DNA from: Chamaea fasciata
Lineage: Eukaryota > Chordata > Aves > Passeriformes > Sylviidae
DNA length: 64,000 nucleotides
NCBI GenBank assembly: GCA_029207755.1
Contig: JARCOQ010000004.1
Span: 35,883,560-35,947,559, forward strand
Direction: 5' to 3'
Part shown: positions 35,204 through 48,500 of the stretch, one piece after another
Layout of the letters: the number at the start of each line of letters is the position of its first letter
Position numbering within the stretch: position 1 is the stretch's first letter
The notes under the pieces: model-generated
Told to the model about the DNA's origin: nothing
Seen by the model: the letters and a program-made list of their open reading frames with translations, nothing else
The model's database searches: none
Program-made: the position numbers and the translations under genes

Positions 35204-38110
35204 AATGCATAAACATTTGACAAAAAGAGAAAGATTTCTGTTCATCTTGTGAATGTTGGCATGCATCGCATGTTCATTAGTATTCTCATCATCCATAAAG
35301 TATAGGCAATAAAATAAGGAAACAAAGACAAAAGGTATAAAAGAATAATACAGGACAGCACCAGCTATAGGCATATGGAAAAAGCCTCAAACATATAAAA
35401 AGATCTATATGGGGTGTCAAATAAACCACTCTTCTAATAGTACAAAAAAATTAAAAATTGCAGCCTGACAGTTACTTAATTTCATTTGCATAAAAAAGTG
35501 CAAGTGACTATTTATAAATATAATCAGACCACAAGATGTTTGTACTGTTTTCCCACCTAAAGCATTAATAGATATTTATTCTAGTCCTTGCATTTTAGAA
35601 AGCAATGAACATAATTAGGCTTTTACAGAAAGATTACAACACACATTATAAATCGATTCCTGTTTAATTTGAAGGCAGAAAATATGTATTAGTTCAAGAG
35701 ACAAATGCTTGGAAACACAAGGTTCAGAATGACAGTGCGTACATCTTTAGATCCCTTTAAAATCATTAGGGCACAATTGCCGATAAAATGCTATTGTGTA
35801 AGATTCATTAAAATCTCTAAATGCAATATACACATTTAGGCTTAATATCAAAATTTGGAAGGTTTTGCTTGGAAGATTTTAGGAGTAATCTAGCATTCTG
35901 AAAAAGTTAGCAATAGCAACTATAATAATTCAACTGCATTTTACAGCAGATGCTGCATCTATGGTTTTTATCAATAAATATTTCTGTCGGAGGTGGTACG
36001 ACTTCCTGGCAAGCCCATCCCAAACCCCAGCATGATTCACCTCAGCTCTAAACAGTTTGGGAGGCAGAAGGCAAAAGCACAATAAGATATTACAGATGCT
36101 AAGAAAATTTTTATAATTTTCCTGTCACACACAAAGATGCTAACAGCTACTTTAAGGAACAGAAGAAAAGACAAAGTTGCCTGCCATAGCATACTTCATC
36201 CCTCGTGCCTGACGATGCCAACCTGCTGCAGGAAATGTGATAAGAGGTTACACTTTAGGCTGGCCAGCAGAACTTAATTTTGCAGAAGAAAGCAGTTGTT
36301 ATTTACTCAGAGCTCAAGCCATGCACAGCTCACTTGAGGACAGGCAGCACATGCACAAGGCACAGCCCTGCACAGGCATCTGTGTGGCATGAATGACACC
36401 AGCAGAAGAAAAGAGGAACCTGAAGACTGACATCTCCTCAGTATTGCTCATTATCTTTGCACTGCATAGACGGTTACAATCAAAATGGAGGCTTTTTTGG
36501 GAGCTCGGCACCTCTGCTGTTTGCAGCAGGTGGCTGGGGTGTACTGGCTTTGTAGAAAAGGGAGGAAAGAGATGGATGCAGGCTGCCATGTGAAGGCAGA
36601 CATTAAGTGTTTGCTGCTGACAGGCTGGAAAAGTTTCACTTGGGATACATCTGGGTGGAAGAGGAGTAATTGAAGGGGAGTGTGTCGAAATGTGAGAGGT
36701 CAGGGCAAAGCAAGGAAGGACTGAAACACACCCTCTTGTATTACTGGCATCAATAGGTCTTTGATGCTATAGAAAATTACGCTGCTAAAACTTATTATGA
36801 ATTTTATACCGATACTATGCACAACATGTAATCCTGTGTGGAGCTGTATGAGATGTATGCAGGGAGATGACAGAACAGCACACTGCGGCATGTATGCATT
36901 TGGCTTACTGAATGGAGGCAAGATGCTTTTCCCTATAGAAAGTGTCACTTGAACTACCTGATTCTGAAATATTTGTTTCAAAAAGTTATTTTAGTCTGTA
37001 TGGAAGAGAAGCAGAAGCTAGAAAGACTTTTTAAATTCAAAGGAAGATGCCGAAGGAATGTGCATTATTTAACTAAATTTAATTTTATGCAGTTACAAAC
37101 TATGACTTGCTATGCTTTTCTACAATTCAAGTGTATCTACCAAATACCGTGACATTGAAATTTCAAATTTTTTTTTTCTGTAGCACTTGCTTCACAATTA
37201 AGAGTCAAAACTTTACTTAGATTTTAATTAGAAGAATACTGCAAAATATAAAAAGGTATTGAATATACATAAAAGAAGAGCAATTCAAAGCAATGCCAAA
37301 AATAAAACATTGCTATTTTCTATGCAATTCAATAAAAATCAGTTTCGCCCAGCCAAAACCAGAATTAAACTCTACTTAAATAGGACAATTGCTTTGGGGG
37401 TTTCTTCCTGGAAAAAAAAGGTGCTAGGAAGCAACATGAGAGTCTGTAGAGCCGGATGGTTCTAATTGTTTTGCCTTTATCACGCACTATTGTTAGCAAC
37501 ATCAACACCCGTTACCCTTTCAGCAATAAGTAGGGCTAAAACTGTGACCCCACGAAATCTGGTGGTAAGCAGTCTGTATCATGCTCAAAGCAGCTTCTTC
37601 TCAAAATAAGAACATGAAGAAAATTATCATTTCTGGAGTGAGACAGGGAGGCTCTATCAATTTCCTTCTCTGATTGCTGCACCAGATTACAAGTGTTGAG
37701 GAGTTCTTGATCAAGTCTTTGTCATTTAAACACCTCATTTTACCTCAAAAAAAATTAAGCATAAACAAAGTTCAATGACTTCTATAAAATGCACTTAAGA
37801 GTACCTTACGAGTGATGGAAGTGTGCCAGTTAGATCAACAAGAGGTTTTAAAAGGAGGGGAGACACCACATATGTGTCATTCATGTAGGTAGGAATGAAG
37901 CAGCAGAAAACATTTTTAATTGGTACATGGTTTCTGTCACATAAGAAGTACGTGGACTTTGAAAACGTCTCTCTAGCAAAACAGCACAGAACTACCTCTT
38001 AACTTTAGTAACATGCTTGTAAAATGAAAATATCTCAGTGGCACGGGAGAGAAATGACACTTCAAACATCTTCTTTAACTTTTCCAGTCTCTAAATATCA
38101 CAATTTTACA

Positions 38111-38223
38111 AGCTAAAAAAACCCGAAAAACAAACAACACAAAACCCCACCACCCCCCCTCCCCCCTCAAAAAAAAAAACCCAAACAAAAAAACCAACCA
38201 AACAAACAAAAACACCCCCACCC
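38111..38223. repeat. A/C-rich low-complexity tract
   Basis: Almost purely A and C: C7 and C6 runs, an A10 run, then caaacaaaaaaaccaaccaa-type words. Purine/pyrimidine strand asymmetry is strong; the complement is G/T-rich. It resembles a decayed (CAAA)n simple repeat mixed with poly(C). Confidence 0.93.
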
Positions 38224-41200
38224 AAACTCACAGACTTTGAAATTTCATTCTTTATCAGCCCAGCATCAGAAAATTGTCACTTTTTGTTGTGGAAAACAGG
38301 AAAACTTTAAAATATCATTTTTTACATTGTGCCGTTCTATTTTGCTCAGACTGAGTAAAAGAGACTTGCTTGCATTCCTGATGCCCAGCAATCAAGCAAT
38401 TATTAAAACTTTCAAAACACTTATTTCAACACATCCAGATCATCACTTGAGGCTGCAAATATCTGCTGAGAAAAAGCACACTCTACAGCATCCATGGAGG
38501 GTATCTGAAAGTCTGGGAGTATCTACATTTATCCTCATCATGTTTTTCTAAGGCATCCACTCTGTTTAACAGCACAATGCATACTATGGATACATTTTTT
38601 TTCCCAGAGACTATTTCTGCCTGAAGTAAGAGATTAGATTTCTTTTCTTCATTTTAATTTAATTATAAACAATCATGTCCCAGTTTTTCTTTTTCAAAAC
38701 TGAAACTGCTTGTAAAAGATCTCTTTCGCTACTAGAAATTTTTTTTAAGTCTTGATGCCCTGCATAGTTCACACACACAAACAAGTACAGTGTTTTCTGA
38801 CAAATTAATAATACAGATAATGGGCTGCTACAAGACACACAGGCTCTTTTTTTTATTTTAGAATTAAAATCAAGTTCCCCATTTAAGAGATTAATCCATA
38901 AAGTCCATGTCCATCTTCTACCTTAATTAACTCAAATATCAGCAAAAGGGAGCTTAAGAAAAATGAAGTGTTGCAGATGCAAAATACATGCACATCACAG
39001 ACACAAAATATACAACACTTGCAAAGGAAATCATTATGTATAACAGAATATATATCAGTGTAAATACCCACAGATACAATTTATGTACTGAAACAAAATA
39101 CATCAGATTTCCAGTTATGATCCTACTTCTTTTTTCCCTGCAGTTTTTTGAAATCTATTATTTACATGTTCATCCTTTATGCTATGGAAAGCTCAAAAAT
39201 CATCATTGATGCAAAAATCAAAAAAGATCCTTGTTCCACATTAGATCAACGTATTCTTTTGTGATTTTGATAATGGCTTTTCCTACTGCATTTATTATTT
39301 GTATAGAATAAGGATGGACGATTTTTAGGTATTATATAACTTTCTTCTGGAATACTAGCTTTGTGGCTTTGAGAGACCATTTTCTAAAGATCCTAATAGT
39401 TAAATGACATCTTGGGAAATGTTACATTTTCACATTTGCATGATAATGAAGATGAAATTTCATAAATGCTACCTGAATTATACTTATCTGAGTTTTGTTT
39501 CACGAAATGACCAAAGAAATATCTTCCCTAGGCCAGAGTATCACAATGTGAAACATTATTGCTACAGTGAAAGTCATTAAACTATTATTCAAGCAATAAA
39601 AAAAGAAGCCTGAACAGTTTATGTTGCTGCATTAACACAACCTCAGCTATGTATCTCTGAATACTTATTTATTTCAAAGAAAATTCTACAAAATCCACAA
39701 AAAGATGCATAGGAAATTTTTCTGAAAGTTATCAAGGAACATCTCTGTGAAGCTTTTTGTTCTGGTCCTCTACAGGAGAGGAACTCTTTCATCATATTTT
39801 GTTTTTCACTGACATGCAGTACTATCATGTGCTTGGTAAAGTTCATCGGTCAGCTTATTCATTAGATATGAGCCACCCTTGGAGTAGAACCACATTTTCC
39901 CTTACCTACAGGAACACAGACGTGTAAAATCATTTACTGACCACTGAAATAAGTTTGGTAGACAACAGCAACAGGCACTTTCCTTATAATTAGGGAAGTA
40001 GGCAAATATGTGGCTTTCAGAAATTGCAGCGGTAGATTTCATAGCTCCTGATTATGGGTTATTATTGTAGCAGACATTGAAAAGCTCCATCCCCTACTAG
40101 GGCAAGTCAAAAACTCAGCGGCTTAACCTGGGTTTGGAAAGACAGACACCAACACACAATGTTGGCAACACAAGGACACTGTAGGGAAATATTTGTTCTC
40201 TCTGATCAGTCACTGGTCTGCTCAGCAATTTACCTGTATGATCCATTTTGGAGTATGCCGCTAGAAAACTAAAATCCAAACACAGTTTTATGCCGAAGGT
40301 GCCATTTTAGAACTATTTTCCTAACACTGAAGAAAATTTAGTACAAATCATACAAGTTACAAACTGACAATGTTAATCTAAGCTAAGACACCAGCACACA
40401 TATTCTTAGATTAATTCTCCTGTTATAACTGTGAACTCTTTGAAGACAGAGTAGTTTTGATTTTTGCTGGAAGCTATAGGCATTATTTTAAAGAAAAAAA
40501 CCACAGCACCGAATAATTGGCGTAAATGTAATATAGCTTTTCAGTACACTCTGGTCTATGCTTCACTATAACTGCAGAAACACATTTAAATTAAGTGAAA
40601 AAAACAAACCAAAGCAAGTTATCCTGGACAAGGAAAAAAAGGAAAGAACTATACTCAAAGGACATCTGAATAAAATTGTGACATCTGCAGTAGAGTTTTC
40701 CCTAGAATGTTTGAGATGAACTTGGTGTAACACTGCCTTCCAAGAAAAGACAGGGTGATCAATGCAGGAGCACATCAGGCTCCCTTGGACAGGCCAATCA
40801 ATGCAAGAAAAAACCTTGCCCAGGGCCTTATGCAAATAGAAGCACGTCCTGCAACCCAGGGAGGGAACATGCGCAATGGATCAATGGCATCTGAAAAACC
40901 TTACAGCTCTATCAGCCTCAGACAGTAAATATATAATGATGAATCCCTCACGTTCAGCCGTGAACTCTTTAAACTAGGTTACTTTCAACAGCTGGTTTAA
41001 GACAAAAAGTCTGCTGGCTGTGGACTGCAATGGTGGTGAGGTAAAATAAGATTACTGAGGGTTAATTTAACAATGCCTTTTTTTAAAGGATGAGATAATA
41101 TAATCGCTGTACTTTTAACACCTTGTAAAACACTGGCAGTTACATGCCCACAGGGGTAGGGACTGAGAGGGGGGTGGCAAGGATTATTTTGTTTTGAATT

Positions 41201-42042
41201 TTTTAAAGACATGTTACTCCTGTCAGATGTCTCAAGCCACTCTAAGACAACATATAATACAGATATTGACAAGCAAATAAAATGCCTCAGCTTAATCAAG
41301 GTAAACCTCATGAGGTAAAAATCTGATGCTCTTTCTATCCTAATACTGCAGGATACTGAGATTCATTATTAGATGTAATTTGCCTTAGAAATGGAAAAGA
41401 GAAAAATAGCTAATTAAACTATTTATTTTTCAGGTGCTTATGAGGCAATTTTACTCCTGCACTTTGACACATTACATTAAAATTGCAGTTAAATTCTGCA
41501 GCACTAAAAGCACAATTTTCTCAATTAATATACGTGCAAAATCTACTCACATTTTCATTTTTTTATCACATTCAATCAAAGCCCTTAAATAAGATAATTT
41601 AAACATTTAAAGATTGGTAGTCATAGTATTATTAATATTAAAATGCTTCACTAATATTCGGAAACAGTTATCTAACACATCTTGACTAGAGTAAAGAAAG
41701 TTCTAAGATAAAATGCAAATTCCAGCTGCATCTTATGGTACCACAGCTTGGGAGCTCCCTTTACCAAAGTATGTTTGCATTCCTTTAACTCCACCTGGAT
41801 TTGCAATGGCTAATATATTATGAACTTGCAATTCCTCTGATTGATCTACTAAACTGGGTTTTAAAGTTTTATAAAATCTCTACTGTTCCATGCAAAAGCC
41901 ATACAGATACTTTTCAGCATAATTACCATTTAAATTAACATAATATACTTGTGTGATCTTAATGGCATAAGGTCACAGAAATGGGAAAACATATGAAATA
42001 ACATTGAGACAACTACCTTTTTTAAATGTTTTGTTCCATTAA

Positions 42043-42058
42043 AAAAAAAAAAAAAAAC
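42043..42058. repeat. Poly(A) run
   Basis: A run of about 16 A; simple sequence. Confidence 0.9.
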
Positions 42059-43289
42059 CAACAAATGCCAGAATTTAGAACAGCTTAACGTTTCAGATGG
42101 AATAATCTCAATTCATCACAAAACTTGCAACATAGTGCATGCTGTATGTGATATTCCACATCTATAATTGTATAAACAAATATAAACTCTTACTCTTTTT
42201 CTTTATTAGTCTTCCTATATATATTCAAAAAGAACTGTACACCTTTAGACTGTGACAAGTAGAATCTTTAGTATTGGGCTGTTCTCCAAACCAATCTAGA
42301 GAGATAACAACACACAAATTTTCATAAAATGCCAGTTTTTTCATACTGTACCTGCTGGGAAAAGAATCTCACAAGCAATATACTCCATCATTTGACTCTA
42401 CAGCCATATCAATGCAGAGCCAGATGCAATGACCACATCCACATAAAATAATGTTCTAGAAAATTCATTTTCCTGTCCTGACGCAACACAGCAAAAAGAG
42501 GCACCTACTGGCAAGAACCAGAAACAGGTAGGTTAGATTAAAAAAAAATGCAAGATGCACATTCATAGAAGATTAAGAAGGCAAAATCTGAAGATTATCA
42601 ACTTGGATGGGGTGAAAGGATAGTCAGTCTGTCAGGGAAAATAGGAGATGTGACTTTTTATTGACACAGCAGGGCAGCATATGTACCAGCACCTCAGGAG
42701 TTCACCTCTGAGAGCAAAAAAAGAGATGAACTGAATTAGTTTCCATCAAAAGAATGGTGATAAGGCAAAACTGTGCATTGTCAGGTACTTAAGAGGTTTG
42801 GGACAGAAGACACTTGTTAACTATTGATGAATTTCCCCTTTGTCTTGAAGAGCTCTGATGAGTGTGAGATGGTTCATACAGAAAACACATCTGTGGAACT
42901 TTTAACTTCTGGGAAGTTTGTGCAATCAATGAGGAAATAAATAGCCAGGCAAGAAATTCAGGAAAATCAGTTGTTCTGGGTTCTTGAATTGACTATCACA
43001 ATCAACAGTGTACTCTACGCATTTTAAGATGGTTGCACAGAGATGCTGCCCATCAGCTTTCAGAGGCTCAAGGGATGAAGTTTATCTGCAAATAGCTGAA
43101 AGGATGAATGACATTTTCTTTGAATATGGCCCTGTGCTTTGGCTTTTTTTTTTCTTCAAAACTGGAATTTGAAACGAAAAAATAAACTGATGATAACTTA
43201 TTATCCTGCAGAATTTAAAACAGTGGAGACAAGGCAGGAAAGGAAAATAATACAAAGGAATTTAGTGAGTCAGAAGGAAATTTCTAGCC

Positions 43290-44070
43290 AGATATAGGGA
43301 TAGATGCCAAATATGGCTTTATTTAACATCTCCATTAATTATCTGGAATTAATTAAATTTGCAGGTGACATTAAATTGGGAGAAACTGCCAAGAGAAGTA
43401 AGGCATGAAAGAAATACAAAACAAGCTTCCAAGATTCACAGACCTGTAGAACAAAAGGGATTGTTATGACAATCCAGTTTGTCATCCTGTGCAACAAGGG
43501 CCACAACACAGCTAGATTTAATTAGGAAGACTGTGAGATAATATTGTTGGGGGTGGGGGGGTGTTGGGAGGAAATAATTTACTACATTCAAATTCAGTAC
43601 ATTCAGTACCACTGGGAAAAGTAAAATTAAGAGCACTAAAACACTTTGAGGGATACACGAATATTAGCAGGTACCAAATTCAAAGAAACTTCAGGGTAAA
43701 AAAAAATCTAGTACCACGTAGGTTGCATTGACCAAAATGCTGCACAGCAGAACAAAGATACTGAAGTCCACCCTGAGCTAATTATGCTAACTGCACCCAG
43801 AATACTGAGTTCAATTCTCACCATTCTGCCAAAGAGATGTTGACAAACAGAACTTAATTCAGATAGGAATAAAAAATAAAAATTAAAAAAAAATAGAACA
43901 CCTAGTTATACAAGCTGAACTACAAAAGAACAAGTGGATGAAACTAAGGGAATAATTGCTAAAAATCACAGAACTCTTCAGGCAGAAACTTAAATGTTCA
44001 CTGTGTAATGTATGGATTTTAAAATGTGGAAAGAGGTTATAAAAATATGAAACTAGTGAGATGGTGCAAC
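43290..44070 (+). mobile_element. Ancient diverged CR1 LINE fragment
   Basis: This is a degraded CR1 in sense orientation. 'tttaacatctccattaatta' followed shortly by 'ttgcaggtgacattaaattg' matches the conserved CR1 segment encoding the end of the reverse transcriptase (bird copies read 'caacatcttcattaatgatctgg...' and 'gcagatgacaccaaattggg'). Further along, 'agaatactgagttcaattct' corresponds to the CR1 'ggagtactgtgtccagttct' segment. Divergence and indels are much heavier than in the copy 0.8 kb downstream, so this is an older insertion. The boundaries are approximate. Confidence 0.8.
43546..43568 (+). repeat. G-rich tract
   Basis: Runs of five, seven and three G (ttgggggtgggggggtgttggg) lie inside the ancient CR1. 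This is a possible G-quadruplex former on the plus strand. Confidence 0.75.
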
Positions 44071-44585
44071 TCTAGAAAAATTTCTGCAAAGAAATGCAGA
44101 AAATGCTGTGCCTTGGACTACCAAATCCCATAGACTATGAACATGTATTTCCAAGTAACTGGATTTCCAAGTAATCCTTACTTTTACTCATATCCAATTC
44201 TTATTTTATTTCATAATTAACATGCCAACTTTGGTGCCAAATTATGAATGGTACCAAATAGGGTACCAAATATGAATGGGTACAATGAGACAAAGTAATG
44301 ATGAGTGATGCCAACAATTACTATTCAGTATAAAATTCTAGGAAACATTGTACTTCTCCTTTTGGAAAGAAGGGGGAAGCGACACATGCAGAGCTAGCCT
44401 CAGACCATGGCCTGAGCTGAATGAAGCATGAGATACCAGACTACCAAATGACTAAGAGGAAACAAAATGTAATGAGGCTGAGCATCTTGTCTAGTGCAAG
44501 GTAACAAGGAGGGATGAGTATTCAAAACAGGTGTTTATCTGCTCTGTGTTAGAATCGGCAATATATCCATGCAAATACACACATG

Positions 44586-44602
44586 TACACACACACACAC
44601 AC
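44586..44602. repeat. (CA)n microsatellite, short
   Basis: About eight CA units following acatgtac. Confidence 0.95.
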
Positions 44603-44887
44603 TGATATACTGATTTATAAATTTCTTTATATATCAGTAAAAGCCAAATATGATCAAGTACAGCAAACAGTGACATGCATATCTCAGTATTTTTTGCTCA
44701 ATCCACCATTTAATTTCCTTATGGTTGAAAATGTTACCACAGGATCTGCTATGCCTGTTGCTTTCTACCTCAAGCCGAAATCTGTGCATTTCAAAAAGCA
44801 TTTGCAAAGAAGAGTCCACTGTTTTCAAAAACAAGTCTGCTCCCAAACTCCTGTTATTCAAGGTCAATGGGACAATCCTGGTTGTGT

Positions 44888-45597
44888 GTGCAGGCTATGG
44901 AACAAGAGGTTGAAGAACAGTGCTATGGAAAGGGACCTGGGGGTCCTGGTCAGTGGCAAGTTGAATATGAGCCAGCAGTGCCCTGGCAGCCAGGAGGGCC
45001 AAGCGTGTCGTGGGGACCATCAGGCCCAGCATTGCAAGCTGGGCAAGGGAGGGGATTCTCCCACTCTGCTGCGAGCTGGGGCAGCCTCATCTTGAGGGCT
45101 GGGGACAGTTTTTGGCAACACAATTTAAGATATAAAGCTATTAGAGATCATCCACAGGAAGGTAATGATGATGATAAAGGGCCTTGAGGGGAAGCCATAT
45201 GAGACGTAGTGGAGGCAACTTGATCTTTTCAGCCTGGAGGAGACTGGGGGGAGACTTTATTGTGGTCTTCAACATCCTCAGGAGGGGATGAGGAGGAACC
45301 TCTTCACTTTTGTGACCAGTGGCAGGATCTGAGGGAATAGCAGAAGGCTGAGTGGAGGGAGGTTTAGTTTGGGTATCAGGAAAAGGTTCTTCACACAGAA
45401 AGTGACTGGGCAATGGAACAGGCTCCCAGGCAAGTGGCCACAGCACCAAGCCTGACAGAGTTCAAGAAGCATTGGGATAATACTCTCAGGGACATGTTGT
45501 GATTCTTGGGGTGCCCTACACAGGCAGGGTCAGGAGTTGGACTTGATGATCCTGATGAGTCCCTTCCATTTCAGCATATTCTTTGATTGTATGATAC
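44888..45597 (+). mobile_element. CR1 LINE 3' fragment, sense
   Basis: This is a sense-strand CR1 fragment. It runs from 'gaaagggacctgggggtcct' through 'gattctcccactctgctgc', 'cttcacacagaaagtgac' and 'ggagttggacttgatgatcc' to a terminal 'attctttgattgtatgat', which is a degenerate pair of the CR1 8-bp terminal repeats. It is 5'-truncated but retains the true 3' end. The 100- to 170-codon open frames at 44583-45187 (plus) and 45141-45449 (minus) arise inside or across it and are not host genes. Confidence 0.95.
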
Positions 45598-48500
45598 TAA
45601 GTAAGGAGGAAGGAAAAAAGTTGTTTGGAAACACTGGTGTTAGAGGTTTGACCTGGTTTTGGTTAAAACTCAGCTATTCTAGTGGAGTGAGCTTCAAGTC
45701 AGAGAAGCATCAACTGCGGACAAATTAATCCAAAAAGTGCTCCAATTGTTCATGGCTGAAAATATGCACCTTCATATGATGGCTTTCACAGGAACACAGG
45801 CTCCTGGGTTACACCAAAGACCAGCAGTCTCAGCCAGTTACCCACATAACTCTCACCATGTGTGGGTCATGCTTGGCAGTAGCTTTGCTCCAGTCCTTTT
45901 CCCAAGCAGGCAGGACTTCCTAATCCAATGGTAAGAAACCTAATTCCATCCTAAATTTATTCATGACCAGTTTTAATCCATTTGTTCCTGTGCCAACATT
46001 GTTCTTTGGCTTATAAGGCTCTCCCTCCCTGCTGTTTATTCTCCTGATATATTTGCTGAGTGCTACCAATCCCTCTAAGCTTTCCTTTACCAGGCTGAAA
46101 AAGCCATGCTTTAAGCTCTGTTTCTGCAGCAAATACAAAGCAGAAGCTGAACCTTCTCTTTCTAGATATAGCTACCAAAGTTAACGTAACAGCACTGGCA
46201 ATTTAACAGCTCGTTTTAAGGCTGATAAGTCTAAAGCATGTGTATACTATCTCTGTGCTTTTATTGATGTAGGCACTTATGATAGGTAGGAGGTAGGACC
46301 TGTCCATGTTGGCATCATGTCACAACAGGTCTGAGGATCCGTCATTGTTTCTGGCAAAATACGCTTTCCACTGATTTGAGAATATGAACACCTCTTCCTC
46401 ATATCTCTTCCAGACTTCCCATCTTCCCAAATGTCTCAAATAACCTCAGATGAATCACAGCAGCATGCTGGACAGCATTAATACTCCCCTTTCTGGGACA
46501 GAAGGAGGAAACACATCACACTATCATATCTCGACTCCTGTTACGTTACCTGGCCATTCACTTACAGCCACAGGCAATGAAGCCAGGTGACCAAGGCTTT
46601 CTCTAGGCCTGCTGCTCTCTGTTGATGAGATCATTCTTTGTGCACAAATGGAGATGACTGACCAGTCAATGCCTAACTGTCCTGAAGTCTGTATTATTTC
46701 CTTTTCTTTCTATTACTGCAGAAATTATACTTCTGAATACCAGTGGTATTCAACACTTAAAGCCAGGATCCAATTACAGGAGCACAAACTTAATTTGTGT
46801 GCCCACATCAGTAACAGGAATATTAAAAAAAATCAGCATCAAGGATAGAGACCCTATTTCTGTTCAACCCTTTTTTATACAACCTACCACTGGTTCCTCC
46901 ATTAGCTCCTCTTGTCCACCTTCATTTCTCATTTGATCTTTTACAGATGAATGAGTACTTTTCCAAGAAGGACAACAAAGAATTGCTGAAATATATAACC
47001 AAACATAATTAAGATTTTGTTTTTACTTTCAGACTTGTTCTTTTGAATGTGAGCACTGAATTAAACCCGCCTCAAAAAGATGCAATTTTAAGTGTCCACC
47101 ATGGAAAAATCTGAGATCTAAACCAGTTAGGGTTGGGTGAGATGACTTGTCCAAAGACTGGACATACAAGCTCAGTCCCCATAAATCCTCAAGACAGCAT
47201 CCCATACTGCTCTCCCAACTGACATTCAAAGTCTAAAGTGTCTTTTCTTTCCTTTTTTTTTTTTTTCCTCAGTTAAATGCTCACAAAGCTTTAAAGCGCA
47301 GTAGCATTTTCCTTTTGTCTTCAAAATAAGGACCCTGGTCACTGAGATGTTTTCCCTCTCAGTTCTCTACTTCCAGCATTCTCCCATGCCTCCTACAGCC
47401 ATCATGGATCTTATGTTATCTCAACCACAGATCAGTAGATATATTTTGATTTAACATGTCAGCCAGAGGAATTAAGAGTTGCATGTCCACAGTATCCACT
47501 CATCAATTTTCCAGGAAAACTGAATTTAAAAATAAGTAGATATATTTATATAAGTATATATGAAAAGCCAAATATAACAAACCATTCAGTCTGAGACTTC
47601 AGGAAATAAAATTAATGAAAAACTAGTGACAGGTTCACTAGTTTCTTAAACTAGTCATTAAGTTTCTTAAATTGCATTTTGCCTGTGCCAGAATACTGAT
47701 GCAGCCTCAGAGACTTGCAGGTAGCTCAGCAGGTGCCTGTCTATCATCATTATTATGGCACGTATCAGCACCAGTCAGGGCCAGGTTCCTGCCATATTCA
47801 GCACAATACTGCAAAATGAAGTGGCATTGTATTGCAGAGAGGACTTCAAAATGATGGACCTAAAATTATTTTAAATTGTCAAAATTTGCAGATTTGATAG
47901 AATTAGGATTTTACAGTGGATACAGCAACTTCAACAGCGTGTTTTAAGGGTTCTCATTGTAACAAAACTCAATAAAAAGACACCCTCTCCCCCCTTTTTA
48001 CCTACACCTTTGTGCAAATTATCAATATATACATCCAATATTTTAACCAAAAGAACCACAATGAATAGTTTACACCTGCTAAAGAGGATGAACCTACTTT
48101 CCTTCTCCTAATTATTACATTCCCTTGTGTACTTTGTATTTTTACAGCAGTATGAATGATGTAAGATGGAGATAGCATTAATGATTCTCACAATTTTGTC
48201 ATGATTCCCACGCTATTTGGCATTTTTTTAAAAGATAGCATTTAACTAAAATTAAAACTAAAAAAGCTACACCTCTAGGTATAAGATTATGTGGTAACAA
48301 TTGAAAATGCAAAGCCTAGCCTCTCAGAACTATAGGAAGCAAACAGCAGAAATCTTCCACAAAGATTCTCCTGTGTGGGTCTTTCATGCAGGCAATGACA
48401 AGGAAAAACACTCTTTTTAAAGCAAAATAATTGTAAAGCGACAAAATTTGGCAGAAGAACTCAAAGGAGGCGTTGTACCAGAAACTTCTTATTTTCTGTA

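Larger units (their letters stand above)
34956..43289. other. Intron stretch, mostly featureless
   Basis: AT-rich intron apart from the A/C tract at 38.1 kb and short poly(A) or poly(T) runs. Short open frames at 36314-36981 overlap each other in several frames and show no similarity I recognise. Parts of 42.6-43.2 kb could be a further decayed 5' portion of the CR1 that begins near 43290, but I cannot show it. Confidence 0.6.

Noticed and set aside
44583..45187. 170-codon and overlapping plus-strand frames
   Set aside because: They run through the CA repeat and the sense CR1 fragment. No independent gene evidence.
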